From positions 15,545,004 through 15,609,003 of the forward strand of contig JAVHZZ010000003.1 of assembly GCA_036250195.1 (NCBI GenBank): a stretch of DNA of 64,000 bases, written 5' to 3'. The notes beneath the pieces were generated by a model, which was given only the letters and a program-made list of their open reading frames with translations, had not been told where the DNA came from and did not search any database. Shown here in pieces: positions 45,374 to 57,013 of this stretch. This stretch comes from Mixophyes australis. Lineage: Eukaryota; Chordata; Amphibia; Anura; Limnodynastidae. Made by a program: the position numbers and the translations under genes. Numbering within the stretch: the first letter of the stretch is position 1; each line of letters opens with the position of its first letter.

Positions 45374-46147
45374 TTTTTTTTTTTATAATTTTTTATTTTC
45401 AGTGGTCAATCAAGAAAATACAGACAGCAAAACGATAACACTGTGTAGCATGCACAGTAAAATCACAACAGTTATTGTGGTGTATCGCATATTACTAAAC
45501 CTTTAGACAAAAATGACCGGTTTTTACATTTTTAAAGAGTAATATAAAATGGGTGTAGGAACAAAATGGATTGTGGGGGAGGGGTGAGGGGGGTAGGACC
45601 ACAAAGATAAGCACTGTAAGTATTTAGAGGATAACTAGGGTGTGTTGAGCCTATAGCAGAGGGGGAGATATGTGTCGGGAAGAGTTAGGGTCATTGCACA
45701 TGGGTCAGGTCGGAGGACGTGGAGCGTTGAGGGGGGAAGGTGTGTTCCACGGCTAGCCATGGAGCCCAGACTTGACTGAAGACGTGGCCTCTATCGTGGA
45801 GGTAGTACGTAATCTCCTCCATAGCGGCCACGTGCCAAATCTGCTTCTTGAGAGCCAAAAGGGATGGAGGTGAGGTCTTTTTCCAATTAAGGGCTATGAG
45901 TGATTTGGCTGCTGTCAGGATGTGGGCAGTTAATTTCTTGGAGAATTTGTCCAGGTCTTGGGGAGTGTAACATAAAAGAAATATCCAGGGATCTTTCGGG
46001 ATAGGAGCTTCAAAAAGGGTATTTAGGAAACTATGGACTGAGTCCCAGAAGGTGGTGATAATCGGGCAAGACCACCAAATATGAAACATCGTACCCCTTT
46101 GGCCACAGTCCCGCCAACAGCAGGGCGAGGAAGAGGGAAACATTCTA
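45374..46147 (-). mobile_element. 5'-truncated L1/Tx1 LINE, last part of ORF2 and 3' end, TSD TGATAATAATTTTTT
   Basis: The minus-strand frame 46143-45691 (150 codons) reads CCWRDCGQRGTMFHIWWSCP and ITTFWDSVHSF, the conserved C-terminal Cys-rich region of L1/Tx1 ORF2, and has a natural stop. A 3' UTR of about 300 bp and a poly(A) (the T run at about 45367-45384) follow. The direct repeat TGATAATAATTTTTT occurs at 45359-45373 and 46148-46162. 5' truncation, A-tail and long TSD are the standard signs of target-primed reverse transcription. The frame is undamaged over 150 codons, so it is younger than the L1 at 14.8-19.2 kb. Confidence 0.92.
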
Positions 46148-46162
46148 TGATAATAATTTTTT

Positions 46163-48250
46163 AATCAATTCAAGGAAAACAATCAACACAGGTGAACATG
46201 AACTAAAATGCAAGAGTTTCAGTCATCGCTACTATTGCTGTATCCTTATTTGTAATCAGAACAAGCCATTATTAGCAACAGTGCTTGAGGACTATTACAG
46301 ATTTTGTTATCTTGTGATGTTTTTATTTTAGCAAGTTCATTATCTCTCAAAATACCTCATTTTTGTCATATATTTTATAGAAGACATTAGGTTAAATCCA
46401 CTACTTTTAAATGTGTCATATTTCTGACTGTTTTCTATGAAAGGCTTTAGTTTAGTTTAAAATTTGTTACATATCTGTGTTTCATAATCACATAAATGGG
46501 TTTTTACTAGCAAAACACAACAGAATGCACTAAATATAGAAACAAAAAGCAGTCAGGGATACTACGAAAATGGAACATTTATTAATGCAATTCCAACTGC
46601 TTACAAGGAGAATACCCGGCCTAAGCAAAATAAATGTTGCAAAATATATGAAGTTCCACCTTATAACAATAAAGTGTTTACACATCATCCAGCGGAGATT
46701 AGCTGAAAGCCACTCAGTCCTCGTAAATGTAACTCAATGCAACTTAAAAATGTGTCATGGTCAATGTAATGGTTACCTAACAAAGACTTGCTTAACTTTG
46801 ATTAATAAGTTTGGCACACAAACAGTCCTGAATCAGCATGGGAATTACAATAAAATCTGCAGGACTTTCAAGAAATCTTCACATCAAGGAGATTTGTCCA
46901 AAGAATCTTCCCAGTCTGGAGTCTTCTATAGTCTTTAAAAGTCTCATAGAAATAATTATGATTGACCTTCTTAAGTCTTAGAAATAGTTATGACCAACAC
47001 TAACTTTGGAAAGTAGATGGCAGTAGTACTCAGTCTAAGATGTGGAAAGTATGTTGTTTACATTAAAAAGATATATTAATATATAAATAAATATTTATTA
47101 ATGAATTCAATATATTGTTTATACATATTGCTTATTTTATTCTAGAAGAAAGGATTATTTCAATCTATTCATAAGCTGTCTTAAAGTCTTGGATCACAGA
47201 TATATAAGTGTAATCTCACTTCAATTGTAAATTACTGAAATTATTAATAACTAAATCAATCTGATCCCATGTGTTGTTACAATTTTGATTTGTCTGCATT
47301 TAGTTGTTTGCAATCATCTCTGACCAAGTTAAACATGCAAAAAAGCCAGAATGTGTTTGAACTTCTATTACAATTATCATATGAAAGCAGAATATATAAA
47401 TAAATGAATATATAAATATATATAAATGCAGAACAAATGCTCTTGTGTCACAGCACACAATTACTTTTGTGCAAATACATCAATTTCTATATTTAAACAC
47501 ACGGCTTTCTTGGCAAAGAGAGAGGTGTCTGCGAAGATGACCAAGATTTCTTAGTTCGTTAGTAGGGTCACAATTGTGTTAATAATTATGCAATACATTG
47601 TTTTACTTATTTTGCCATGTCCACTTATGAAGAAAGAAAAGGCATGAAATCTAATAATATGACACAAAAGTGTGGATTTTATGGAAATGTGTATGTTTCT
47701 TTTTTTCCTTCCACTATGTAATTTAAAGATACAGATACAGTGGAAGATGATGCTTGTGGCAACGCGCAGCCTTCACCCCTCCAAGTTTCTTACATTAAAA
47801 TTCACAACTCTAATCAAGCACTAGAAACACTACCTGTGACATAAGCACAGCCCTAACCCATATCCATCACACTTTACAAAATATTGACACTTACCTGAAT
47901 AGTCTCAGCGAACTTGTCGCACAATACCTCACCACCTACCCTCCTGCCTCTCGGTCACATGTTACCCCTCCTGCCCCTATCACACATGTTTCCCCACCTA
48001 CACCTATGACACATGCTACCACTCCATCCACAATGACACATTTTTCCTCTTCTTCCCCTATAGCACATTTCCTTACTCCAGGCCCTCTGCCATATTTCTC
48101 TCCCTAGGCAAATTTGCACCAAATTTACGCTCAGTGTCCTCCCCAAAATTACCATCTATATCCTTCCCAACTTTACCCTCTTTGTCCTCCCAAGGGTACC
48201 CTCCTTATCCTCCCCAAGATTGCCCTCATTATCCTCCCCAACTTTACCCC
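46163..48250. other. No gene recognised
   Basis: A 122-codon frame (46570-46938) has no family motif that I recognise and Lys/His-rich composition; I do not support it as a gene. From about 47940 the sequence turns into CCT/CACAT-rich repeats. Confidence 0.45.
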
Positions 48251-48254
48251 ATAG

Positions 48255-48430
48255 CCACACTGCGCTCTGCTGCCCCACTGCCCTCTCCAGCCCCACTGCC
48301 TTCTCCAGCCCCATGGTCTACTCCAGCCCCACTGCCCTCTCCAGCCCCACTGCGTTCTCCAGCCCCATGATCTACTCCAGCCCCACTGCCATCTACAGCC
48401 CCACTACCCTCTGCTGCTCAAATGCCCTCA
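48255..48430. repeat. Minisatellite, 18-bp unit
   Basis: Units like CTCCAGCCCCACTGCCCT repeat about nine times with variants (ATGGTCTA, ATGATCTA). They create proline/serine-rich open frames that are not genes. Confidence 0.9.
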
Positions 48431-48499
48431 TTTGACCCACTGCCATCTTCTGGCCAAATGCCCTATTTTGCCCCACCTCCCTCTGCTTCGCCTTCAAAA

Positions 48500-49415
48500 C
48501 AAGAGCTACTGTCGGCCTAAGGGTCAAGTGGGCCTGGAAAATATGATAACTATCTTTTTGGTTTTTTTATTTGCACATATGGTTTGGCTTTTCAAATTTT
48601 TTTCGTTGCCAGTAATACACAATTTCGAACATAAAAAGGGTCCCTTGTGTTTTTGTCCATGAACTTTAAGCATTACATTTAAAGCAAAGTCCAAAAGGTA
48701 CTTACATGTATAGTATGATGAATTCCCATAATTTTTTTAGCCAGAATAGTCTTGGGAATCCTAAAAAGAGCAACAAGAAAGTAAAAAAAAAAAAAGGTAC
48801 TACATAGACATAGATAGTAGACCACAAAGACTAAATATTTAAAGCACAAACCACAATGCACATGTATGCAAGACGCACATAATATTTAATAACAGGCTCA
48901 TGTAATAAAAATGTGCGAAAATATTTGCACAAGTATATAATGCTTGTAGAATATAAAATAATACACCTACTTCATTGGTATATAACAATCCTCTAATCTT
49001 CAAAATAACACAACCAACAATCATTTTGACTAAGTGACACAATAGTCATCTCCCTCTGGCAGTCTTGTCATGAGATGAGTGTGTGGGTGTATGCAGGTGA
49101 ATAGTCAATTTTCCCATTAGATGACGAGGTTGTGAATGCTGTATTTGGTCATCCCTATGAGTTAGACTAGACCCCAAGCAGCTGCAAGACCTACGTCTGA
49201 AAAACAGCTTCCATCAGCGTGCGACAGAGTTTGAATCAAACTCATCTGCAGGGTAAAGCCTTTACTGAACATTGCCTAAGTGCATCTGCCCCTTCTCCAA
49301 CCTCCTCCCTCCCCAAAATCGTAAGTGTCCTTTGCGTTCAAACTTGTTTCGGACGCAGCTGCGTTCTGTGGCAAATGTTCCGGTAATTGTTCTTATTATA
49401 CACAAAAAATACAGT
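48500..49415. other. No gene recognised
   Basis: AT-rich sequence between the minisatellite and the duplicated block. Confidence 0.5.
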
Positions 49416-50343
49416 TATTCTTCTCCGATTTTTCCAGCACAGTCCATATTTCTTCCACTCATAATCTTTAAAGCACATATTTATTCCCCTAAAATTAAAA
49501 CTGCTGATAAATCTAAGTAAACAGTATTGAGATAAATCATAGACCTAACTAAATATGTCCATCCTGCTCTCTGTCACTCATGTGAAGTAGTACACTCTAA
49601 TTTTTTATGGTAAACTCTAATACTTTATAGCTGCAGTAAAGAAGGTATTTTGCCTTCATGGTTTCTACCTGAAACATTTGGGGGGTTTAGTGATCCTTCA
49701 ATAAAAATAGGTAAAAAAATGCACAATCCAGATTGAATGCCGCATTTCATTCCTACTTAGTCTTAATAAGGCAATATCTTAATATGATGATGTGTAACAG
49801 AAATTCTAATGAATGTAAAACTACTGTCAATTAGGTTTTCTTTTTAAAATATACATTTCTGTTTTGTGTACATTAGGAGTGGTCCTGATGGGATGCAGTC
49901 ATGATAGAAGAAAATAGTTAGAAAGATAATTTTTGAGCTTACAAAAGTGTACTTCTTTGTTTATTTCCTGAATGTCCATGTATCCCAAGTTTACTAGTAG
50001 GAGGGAGTCAAAAAATCTGCAGCTAATGCGATCATCAGAATGTTCCGTAGTCAGAGTATTTCAAGAGATGGGTGTTCTGATCTTTTGACAGACAAAGGCT
50101 GGTTCACTTGTGTGATTGATTATGTTATGGAGGACAGACCTGCATGTGTCAGTTATAAAATGTGATAAACTGAATGGAGACCATAAAGAAAATGACATAA
50201 TAATAGCTAGATTAGCACAGATTAGTGATGTGATGACCCAGTATAACTGATGAATATTCTGGTGTCAAATGCACCCTTACATGAAACAAAGCTACACTTC
50301 AACTTTTATTTTTGAACACTCTAATGTGTGTAGTGCTCAAAGG

Positions 50344-50349
50344 TTTATT
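50344..50349 (-). promoter_or_regulatory. Candidate polyadenylation signal of OR gene 2
   Basis: AATAAA on the minus strand about 265 bp after the stop, in the same place as in copy 1. Confidence 0.4.
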
Positions 50350-50613
50350 TAATTCATACCCTGTCTGAAAAAGGCATGAACTTAACTTACGTGGCTGAAA
50401 GGTAACCCAAGTAATATCAGTAATCACCTTCTTTGCCATTCTTTGCATCTTCATTGTCCGATGGGCCACGGATGATCAATATGTGTAATTTGCCGGTCTA
50501 TTGCACAGCAGAGTAAAATGATGGTGATTAAGGAGGATTTAATCACAACACACACATTTCTATACAGGAGTCAGGACAGATGCACTGAATGTTTGTAGCT
50601 TTGCCACAACGGC

Positions 50614-51543
50614 TTAAACATTTGAGTGCATTTTTGACACCACTTTCCTAAATGTTTCTTTAACTTCCCTGTTATTCAGACTGTAGATTAGAGGGTTCAG
50701 CATTGGAGATATAATAACATAAAAGATGGAACTATATTTCTCCTGATTGGTGGAGTACTGAGATGAGGGCCCAAAGTACATAAGCATCACTGTCCCAAAG
50801 TACAGAGCCACCACAGCTAGATGGGAAGTACAGGTGGAGAAAGCCTTAGACCTTCCTGCAGAGCGAATCTTTAACACAGAAGATATAATACAAACATAGG
50901 ACACTATAATAAGCATAAGAGGAAAGAGAAGAGTCATAAAACTGATGGAAAATATCACAAGTTCATTTGATGAAATATCGGTACATGATAGCTTCAGTAC
51001 AGCCAACATCTCACACATGAAATGGTTGATCTGGTCGTAACATAGAGCAATCGGCATGAAAAATGATGGCATAACACACATCATAAAGCTTGAAATCAAT
51101 ATCAGGGCTGCCAGTTTATAACACATATTCCAATCCATAAGAGCAGAGTAATAGAGTGGTTGGCAGATAGCAACATATCGATCATAAGCCATGAGGCCAA
51201 GTAGAAGACACTCAGATACCTCCAGAAGGAGAATAACATAGATCTGAATGGCACATGCAATGGTGGTGATTGTCCTGTCAGTAGAAAAGAGGTCTTCTAA
51301 TAACCTGGGTACAACAGTCGATGAATAACACAAGTCCAGAATGGATAACATACAGAGAAAGAAGTACATGGGGATATGTAACTGAGGATTAATAAAGATC
51401 ATGCACATTATAAGACCATTTCCAATAACAGTTATGGTGTAGATCATTAAAAATAGCACAAATAATATAGTGTTTACATTTGGATCCTTGGAAAATCCCA
51501 GGAGAATAATTTTGTTGATAATTGTCTGGTTCTTGGTCAACAT
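50614..51543 (-). CDS. Olfactory receptor, class II type, intact (copy 2)
   Basis: 309 residues, same architecture as the copy at 25720: NQT glycosylation site (5-7), LHIPMYFFL (Thr57 of copy 1 is Ile here), Cys97 and loop cysteines kept, MAYDRYVAIC (118-127), KAFSTCTSHL, PMLNPLIYSLNN. I chose the ATG at 51543 because it matches the start of the paralogue. The frame stays open upstream to an ATG at 51603, which would add 20 residues (MYYIVSSLMSFL...), but an OR with such an N-terminus is unusual. Substitutions relative to copy 1 are clustered in residues 1-211 (34 differences, several in TM3-TM5, such as H137D and L138W), whereas 212-298 are identical. Both copies appear functional. Confidence 0.97.
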   Translation of the reverse strand: MLTKNQTIINKIILLGFSKDPNVNTILFVLFLMIYTITVIGNGLIMCMIFINPQLHIPMYFFLCMLSILDLCYSSTVVPRLLEDLFSTDRTITTIACAIQIYVILLLEVSECLLLGLMAYDRYVAICQPLYYSALMDWNMCYKLAALILISSFMMCVMPSFFMPIALCYDQINHFMCEMLAVLKLSCTDISSNELVIFSISFMTLLFPLMLIIVSYVCIISSVLKIRSAGRSKAFSTCTSHLAVVALYFGTVMLMYFGPSSQYSTNQEKYSSIFYVIISPMLNPLIYSLNNREVKETFRKVVSKMHSNV

Positions 51544-51599
51544 CCTTCGATGTATGAAATACAGTATAAGAAATGACATTAATGAGCTTACAATGTAGT

Positions 51600-51940
51600 A
51601 CATGGTCTATAAACGTGGATTCCCTGGTGCCATAAATAAAATGGTGAGCACAATATAACTTTGCTAAATGCTTCATATATTTATAACAATTTTCATATAA
51701 ACCTACATTGCAAATATAATTGTATACAAGATCATATCTCCCACTTGTCAGATGCTCATGGAATGACACAGTCATGTAAAATAATCACACGTTTATAGAA
51801 TTTGTATAACAAGCAGCTTTGATAACTGCTAATCCCTATTGATACTTTCTTGAATAAGACTTAGCTTATGTCTCTATGAGAGTATTGAATGGCTGCCTTA
51901 ATACGACATAGGAAGGAGCTACCCTTTATTCTTTGTAAAT
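51600..51940. other. Copy-2-specific 5' flank of the OR gene
   Basis: About 340 bp with no counterpart in copy 1, where the shared upstream sequence resumes (CAAAGTATTTGGCCATACAC at 26706). Either inserted here or deleted there. No terminal repeats were seen. Confidence 0.5.
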
Positions 51941-52979
51941 CTAGTACAGGGTATTTGGCCATACACTGATTATATAAGAAGTGACATGCTGGAAAATGTG
52001 ATTCAAACCCCAGTGTAAGATGTTTCAGATATCATACAATTCATTGGTTCCTCAGGCTCTAAATCATCCCAGATCAATGTTCTTTTTACTAAATAGAAAT
52101 AGAGTTTATTGGCACTAGAAGTCTATTAAATCAATAAGTTGAAGAACCACTTGAACACTATAGTGAGACCTGTTCTAAATTCACCCAGGAGTCAGGTCAT
52201 TGACACCACTACAAGTGGGCGATGTATCATCTGGGTTCCAACGATGATGAAGGAATAGTCACAAATTCGTGTGATTCAGAAACCCTTTATATAATAAATG
52301 GTTCAATGGGTTCATCCAGGAGATAACCCTGTACAATATCCTTACCTTTCTAAAAGGCAAACAGAAGGATGGTGACAAGCCTAGATAAGGAGGGGACAGT
52401 AGAGGGGACCATGTTATAGAAAAAACTCATTTGTTGCTTCACCTTAACAGAATGCATAGATAGAACCACTTCTCCTTGGATCGGCCAAGGATTTCTTCTA
52501 TTTAGCAGGAGAGGAGGCTTTCTCCCTTTCTTCATAGCATTGTTAAGACATTATATTTCCTTCAGGAATGACAAGGTTAATAACTACAACTTATTTTCTG
52601 AAGTGGAATGTACTGAACCTTCTTTTCCTCTCAGAATGCAGTCAAGGCCATGATGGACTTTGTATCTGGCAAAGGGCTCACTCCTTCCTATTTAGTGTTT
52701 GGATAAATATATAATGGGGCAGAAGATAGCCAGAAACATGTCTACAGATATAAACTACTGACACAAGCTTTTCTCCACTGACAGTAGGACTCAGCTTACA
52801 GCTTCATGCCAGTATGTTTTCCTGATCACCTTTTTCTTTCTAAAACTGAGCACTAAGAATTAATTAATCATTACCTAATGTTTCTACTTCTTTATGATAA
52901 CTGTCAATACCTGTAGTTGAAGTATGTTTCTAGGGTTCTTCAATAAAATAAACAAAAAAAGCTTGAAAACAGATACAAC

Positions 52980-53645
52980 CTATGTTGTTATTTATCATTT
53001 TCAACCCATCCCAGCAGGTTTCATACCTAAATCCAGTATAAACTTTGTACAAATTTGGCAATCAACAAAGCTGCACCATCATACATCTCCACTCTTGTCA
53101 CAAAATATTTCCCAACTCGCCAACTCCGTTCTGCACAAGATCTGCGTCTGTCATCCACACTCATTACATCTTCCCATTCCCGATTACAGGACTTTTTCCG
53201 GGCTGCACCCACTCTATGGAATTCTCTCCCTCGCACAATAAGACTCTCCTCTAGTCTACAAGCTTTCAAGCGTTCTCTGAAAACCCACCTCTTCAGACAA
53301 GCTTATAATATTCCTCAACCACCCACTTAACCTCACTACATTACCCTATTACCACCTGTTATACAACTACTCCTTGACCAACATTGTTGTGTGACAGGAT
53401 CATTTAGCTAATGAGTCACTTTTACCTTTGCAGTCTGGCTGGGCCAACTGCAAATGTAGACTTTACCTCATGTGTCAAACTCCAATTGTCCAATAGATTG
53501 TAAGCTTGCGAGCAGGGCCTTCTCACCTCTTTGTCTGTTTTACCCAGTTTGTTTATTAGTTTGCTGTGTTTGTCCCCAATTGTAAAACGCTACGGAATAT
53601 GTTGGCACTATATAAATAAATGATGATGATTATGATGATGATGAA
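52980..53645 (+). mobile_element. L2/CR1-type LINE, 5'-truncated 3' end
   Basis: The frame 53055-53330 ends in FFRAAPTLWNSLPRTIRL and LQAFKRSLKTHLFRQAY, the conserved C-terminus of L2/CR1-type ORF2 proteins. The 3' UTR has GTAAGCTTGCGAGCAGGGCC and ends GGCACTATATAAATAAAT followed by GATGAT repeats, very similar to the SINE tail at 15520-15556. It is absent from copy 1 of the duplication. Confidence 0.85.
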
Positions 53646-53649
53646 TCAT

Positions 53650-54180
53650 GTAACCAAAAAGACTAATTGTCAGGTCTCAAAAATGAAAAATTACAAATTC
53701 ACTAGCAATAAATAGCAGAAGACAGAAAGAATATAATCGTGAAATAAACCATGCACAGTTAATGCACATCATCTCACCTTCGTAAAATAGACATTTCTTT
53801 TATATGTGCAGTTTGTATTCATGTGATGTAATTATTAAGTTATTGTTGTTCTGTAAAACTTCATCACACTTTAGCTTAGTTTTTACATTTTAACATTAAA
53901 TAATTCAGCAAACTATTAAAAAATTTTAAGGTGTAAAATGTAAATGTATATCTGTGTGAAACAAAATATTTAATACGAGTGTTTTAAGCTATGTGCCTTT
54001 TTATTGATCGTTTAAATGGAGACCATCCTGACAAAGTGAATAATATATGGTACACACATTCCTTGTTCAACTATTAACATTACTTATGTTTTTATAGAAA
54101 ATACTAAACAGATAAAAACATTTTTTCCAAAATGATCTTGCTACATTCAGAATTGTATTGGCTGCACTGCTGCTAGAAAA
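53650..54180. other. No gene recognised
   Basis: AT-rich duplicated flank. Confidence 0.45.
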
Positions 54181-54184
54181 GTAT

Positions 54185-54760
54185 ATTTACTGTTTTATCC
54201 ATCCTCTCTCTCTCTTTAACATCTCTGTCTATCTCTCTTTTCTCTCTATGCATCTCTCTACCCCCACACTCTTTCTCTTCTTTCTCTCTTCTCTCTATCT
54301 ATCCCTCACTCCATTCCCAATCTCTCTCCTCTCTATCATCTGTCTCTCTCTCTCTAGTTTTCTACTCTCCAGCCTCTCTCTCCCCCTGTCCCTCCCCAAA
54401 CCCTCTCATTTCTCTATCTTTCTCTAGCTACCTACTCTCTAGCCCCACTATTTATCTCTATCCCTTCTAAAATTCCAATTTATCTATCTCTCTCTCCCTC
54501 AATATCTCTTTTATCTTTCTATTCCTCTCTTTCTAGCTATCTCTCTCTCTCTCCGACCTCAATCTCTATAACTCTCTCCACCTTTCTATCTTTCTCTTTA
54601 GCTATTCCTCTTTCAATCAACCAACTCTTTCTCTCTCCCCTCTCTCCAATCACAATCTCTCTCTATCCCTCCATTCACCCATTCACTCTTTCTTTATCTT
54701 GCTAACCCTCTCTACAGTACACCCAAGTCACGCTCTCTCCCTCGCTCTTTTTCTCCCTAA
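54185..54760. repeat. CT-rich low-complexity tract (TCTC)n
   Basis: Irregular TCTCTCTC and CCCTCTC units over nearly 600 bp; the copy in block 1 is only about 150 bp. Confidence 0.9.
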
Positions 54761-55810
54761 TTTTTGGATTGTTCCTGCATTTTTAATTAGAGTGCTGCAA
54801 CAACTCCTTCACCATACCTTGCACAAATCACAATGATGTTAGTAAGGCTTTAATCCTCTAATTTGTTGCTTGTAGAAAGTAAGAGGATAATCTGTAAGTA
54901 TCTTACTCCAAGTAATGAATCAGCTGGCAGTATATTAGCACAGATATGCAGATTGTATCTAGCCACACATAAGGATTGTCATCAAGCAATTGACCAGATA
55001 TGACAGTGTGTTCGGCCCTAAAATTATCCCCATGCCTATTATAAACCATATGAAATTGTCTAGAACATTATTGGACATGCTGGTAAATGTGGTCAGAAAA
55101 TGACCGCTATCGGACTGTGTGCATTCATCAACCAGCCCCATTCCGGTGATGTCAGAAATTATCTGTCTGTCAGGTGAGGTCTCAGCCAATCTGGCCACCT
55201 TTGTGTGTTGCAAAAGAGGACACTAATCCTGTTGCTCACACTGGTAGATAAAAAAAACTAAATTAAAACACACTATAAAATTTCACCTGTGTCTAAAAGT
55301 CACAAATGTTGTATAAATCCATGTAACTTTGACCTAGTCACTGCAATTACAATGTGAAAGTGTACAGTGTTAACATATATGACTATTTGTATTCACTCAC
55401 CTTTTTCACCTAGACAAGACTATTTGTAGAACATAAACACAAACTAAGGGTATAAACACAAAACCCTACATGAGGTAACAAAACGTATGAGAAGTAATAA
55501 ACAAAACACAAAAAGTAAAAGCAGTGTGGGTGTAAATTCACACATAGATCTGTCCACTTGCACTGGTGATCTTAGCCGAATATAAAACATGTCGTAAGAG
55601 CACTGTCATTAATTATAAACTCTTGAGATTAATTATTTTCATACAACTACAGAAAAACAATATATATAATATAACAGCAAGGGAGTATTAAGCAAACTGT
55701 TGATATTTTTATTTTAAGGATATGTTCATCATGAAGATTCAAAGTAAACCAAAATTATTTTCATTGTATAAAAATAGAAATGACTCATGGAAACAAAAAT
55801 CATATAATAA

Positions 55811-56545
55811 ACCTTATTATAACTGTGTTGCATTTTTATGTGTAAAACATATATATATATATATGGCTTCACAAAAGTATTCGATCTTTGGAACATTGAT
55901 TACCTGATAACTCTAGGCCTTGCACATGTACTCTGCCTGTGATAGGTATATGTTAGTATTTTTCTGGATATAATCATTGTCTGTGTTTGACAACCTTTTT
56001 CCCTCGATGTTTGTCCTTGATAATACTCAACTTTTGCCTAAGGTCAGAGGGCAACTAAGTACCAGTGACCACCCTTGTTTTATGAGTACCAGACTGTTTA
56101 AGGTCATGATCTCAACAGCTAAAGCACAGATATTCATGAACAGGTTTGTGGAATCAGATATTGAATTATCAATGTCCACAATATCAAAGCAAGCCCTGCT
56201 CCAATCATGGTTAGTGCACAAGTTGATACCAACCATAGGCATAGCTTGGTGTTGATGGATCAATCTTTATATAACCTAAAGTTCATTTTCTAGCTTGGTT
56301 TTCTGAAAACAGAGATAGACAGATGCAAATATAATATACACGTAAATAAACTACTAAAACTACTCCTATTCTCTGTAGAATTAAAAGCAGAAAATTTACC
56401 ATGTTTTAGTTTAATCATGTCTTACCAGTTATGATAAATCATCTGATGCAGTAAAACCTTCAGTCAAAGGGAAAATGCAAATAGCTCCTTGATTATCCCA
56501 ACTAGAAATGTTCTCATACATTGGTGTCCACAACAGTGGTAATCA
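55811..56545. other. No gene recognised
   Basis: The 92-codon frame 55977-56255 has no recognisable family. Confidence 0.45.
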
Positions 56546-57013
56546 TTTTCCCGAATACCATAAACCCGACACAAAGTATCCCTACAAAGAAAATCCGATT
56601 TGAATAAAAATGACTGGAATATAAACAGTGGGACCTAGATAAATGTTAATTTAAAGTGGCAATGTCTGGACCCCACAGGTTAAGTGTCTAATGAAACAGT
56701 TAACCTGCTGGGTTAATTTAAAGCTCCAATGTCGGTACGCCGCAGGTTAAATGTGTACTTAAACACTTAACCTGTGGGGTCCAGACATTGCCACTTTAAA
56801 TTAACATTTATCTAGGTCGCACTGTTAACTGACGTGAAAATCAACTGGCGGAAAGCTGTGTATTCGGAATGAGTCGCTGTCAACATGCTGGTGCCATCGG
56901 AAATGTACAGATTTGGTTTTTAGGTAAGTCTGTTTATATTCCAGTCATTTTTACTTCAAATCGGATTTTCTTTGCTGGGATCCTGCTTGTCGGGTTTATG
57001 GTACTTGGGAAAA
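56546..57013. mobile_element. Nested-palindrome MITE, 468 bp
   Basis: Outer arms (56546-56625 and 56933-57013) pair over about 75 bp (TTTTCCC...ACCATAAACCCGAC and GAAAATCCGATTTGAA with their inverses). Inner arms (56626-56690 and 56755-56826) pair over about 60 bp (CCTAGATAAATGTTAATTT, TGGACCCCACAGGTTAAGTG). No protein is encoded. A related palindrome lies at 58896-59013. Confidence 0.85.

Larger units (their letters stand above)
49418..55810. repeat. Segmental duplication, copy 2 (with one OR gene)
   Basis: Collinear with 24545-29940. Extra sequence here: about 340 bp just upstream of the OR gene (51600-51940), a LINE fragment (52980-53645), and an expanded CT-rich tract (54185-54760). It lacks the PLE fragment and the hAT MITE of copy 1. 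Confidence 0.88.

Noticed and set aside
46570..46938. 122-codon open frame
   Set aside because: No recognisable motif, no paralogue in the window, and length compatible with chance in 64 kb.
48134..48370. Proline-rich open frame
   Set aside because: Explained fully by an 18-bp minisatellite.
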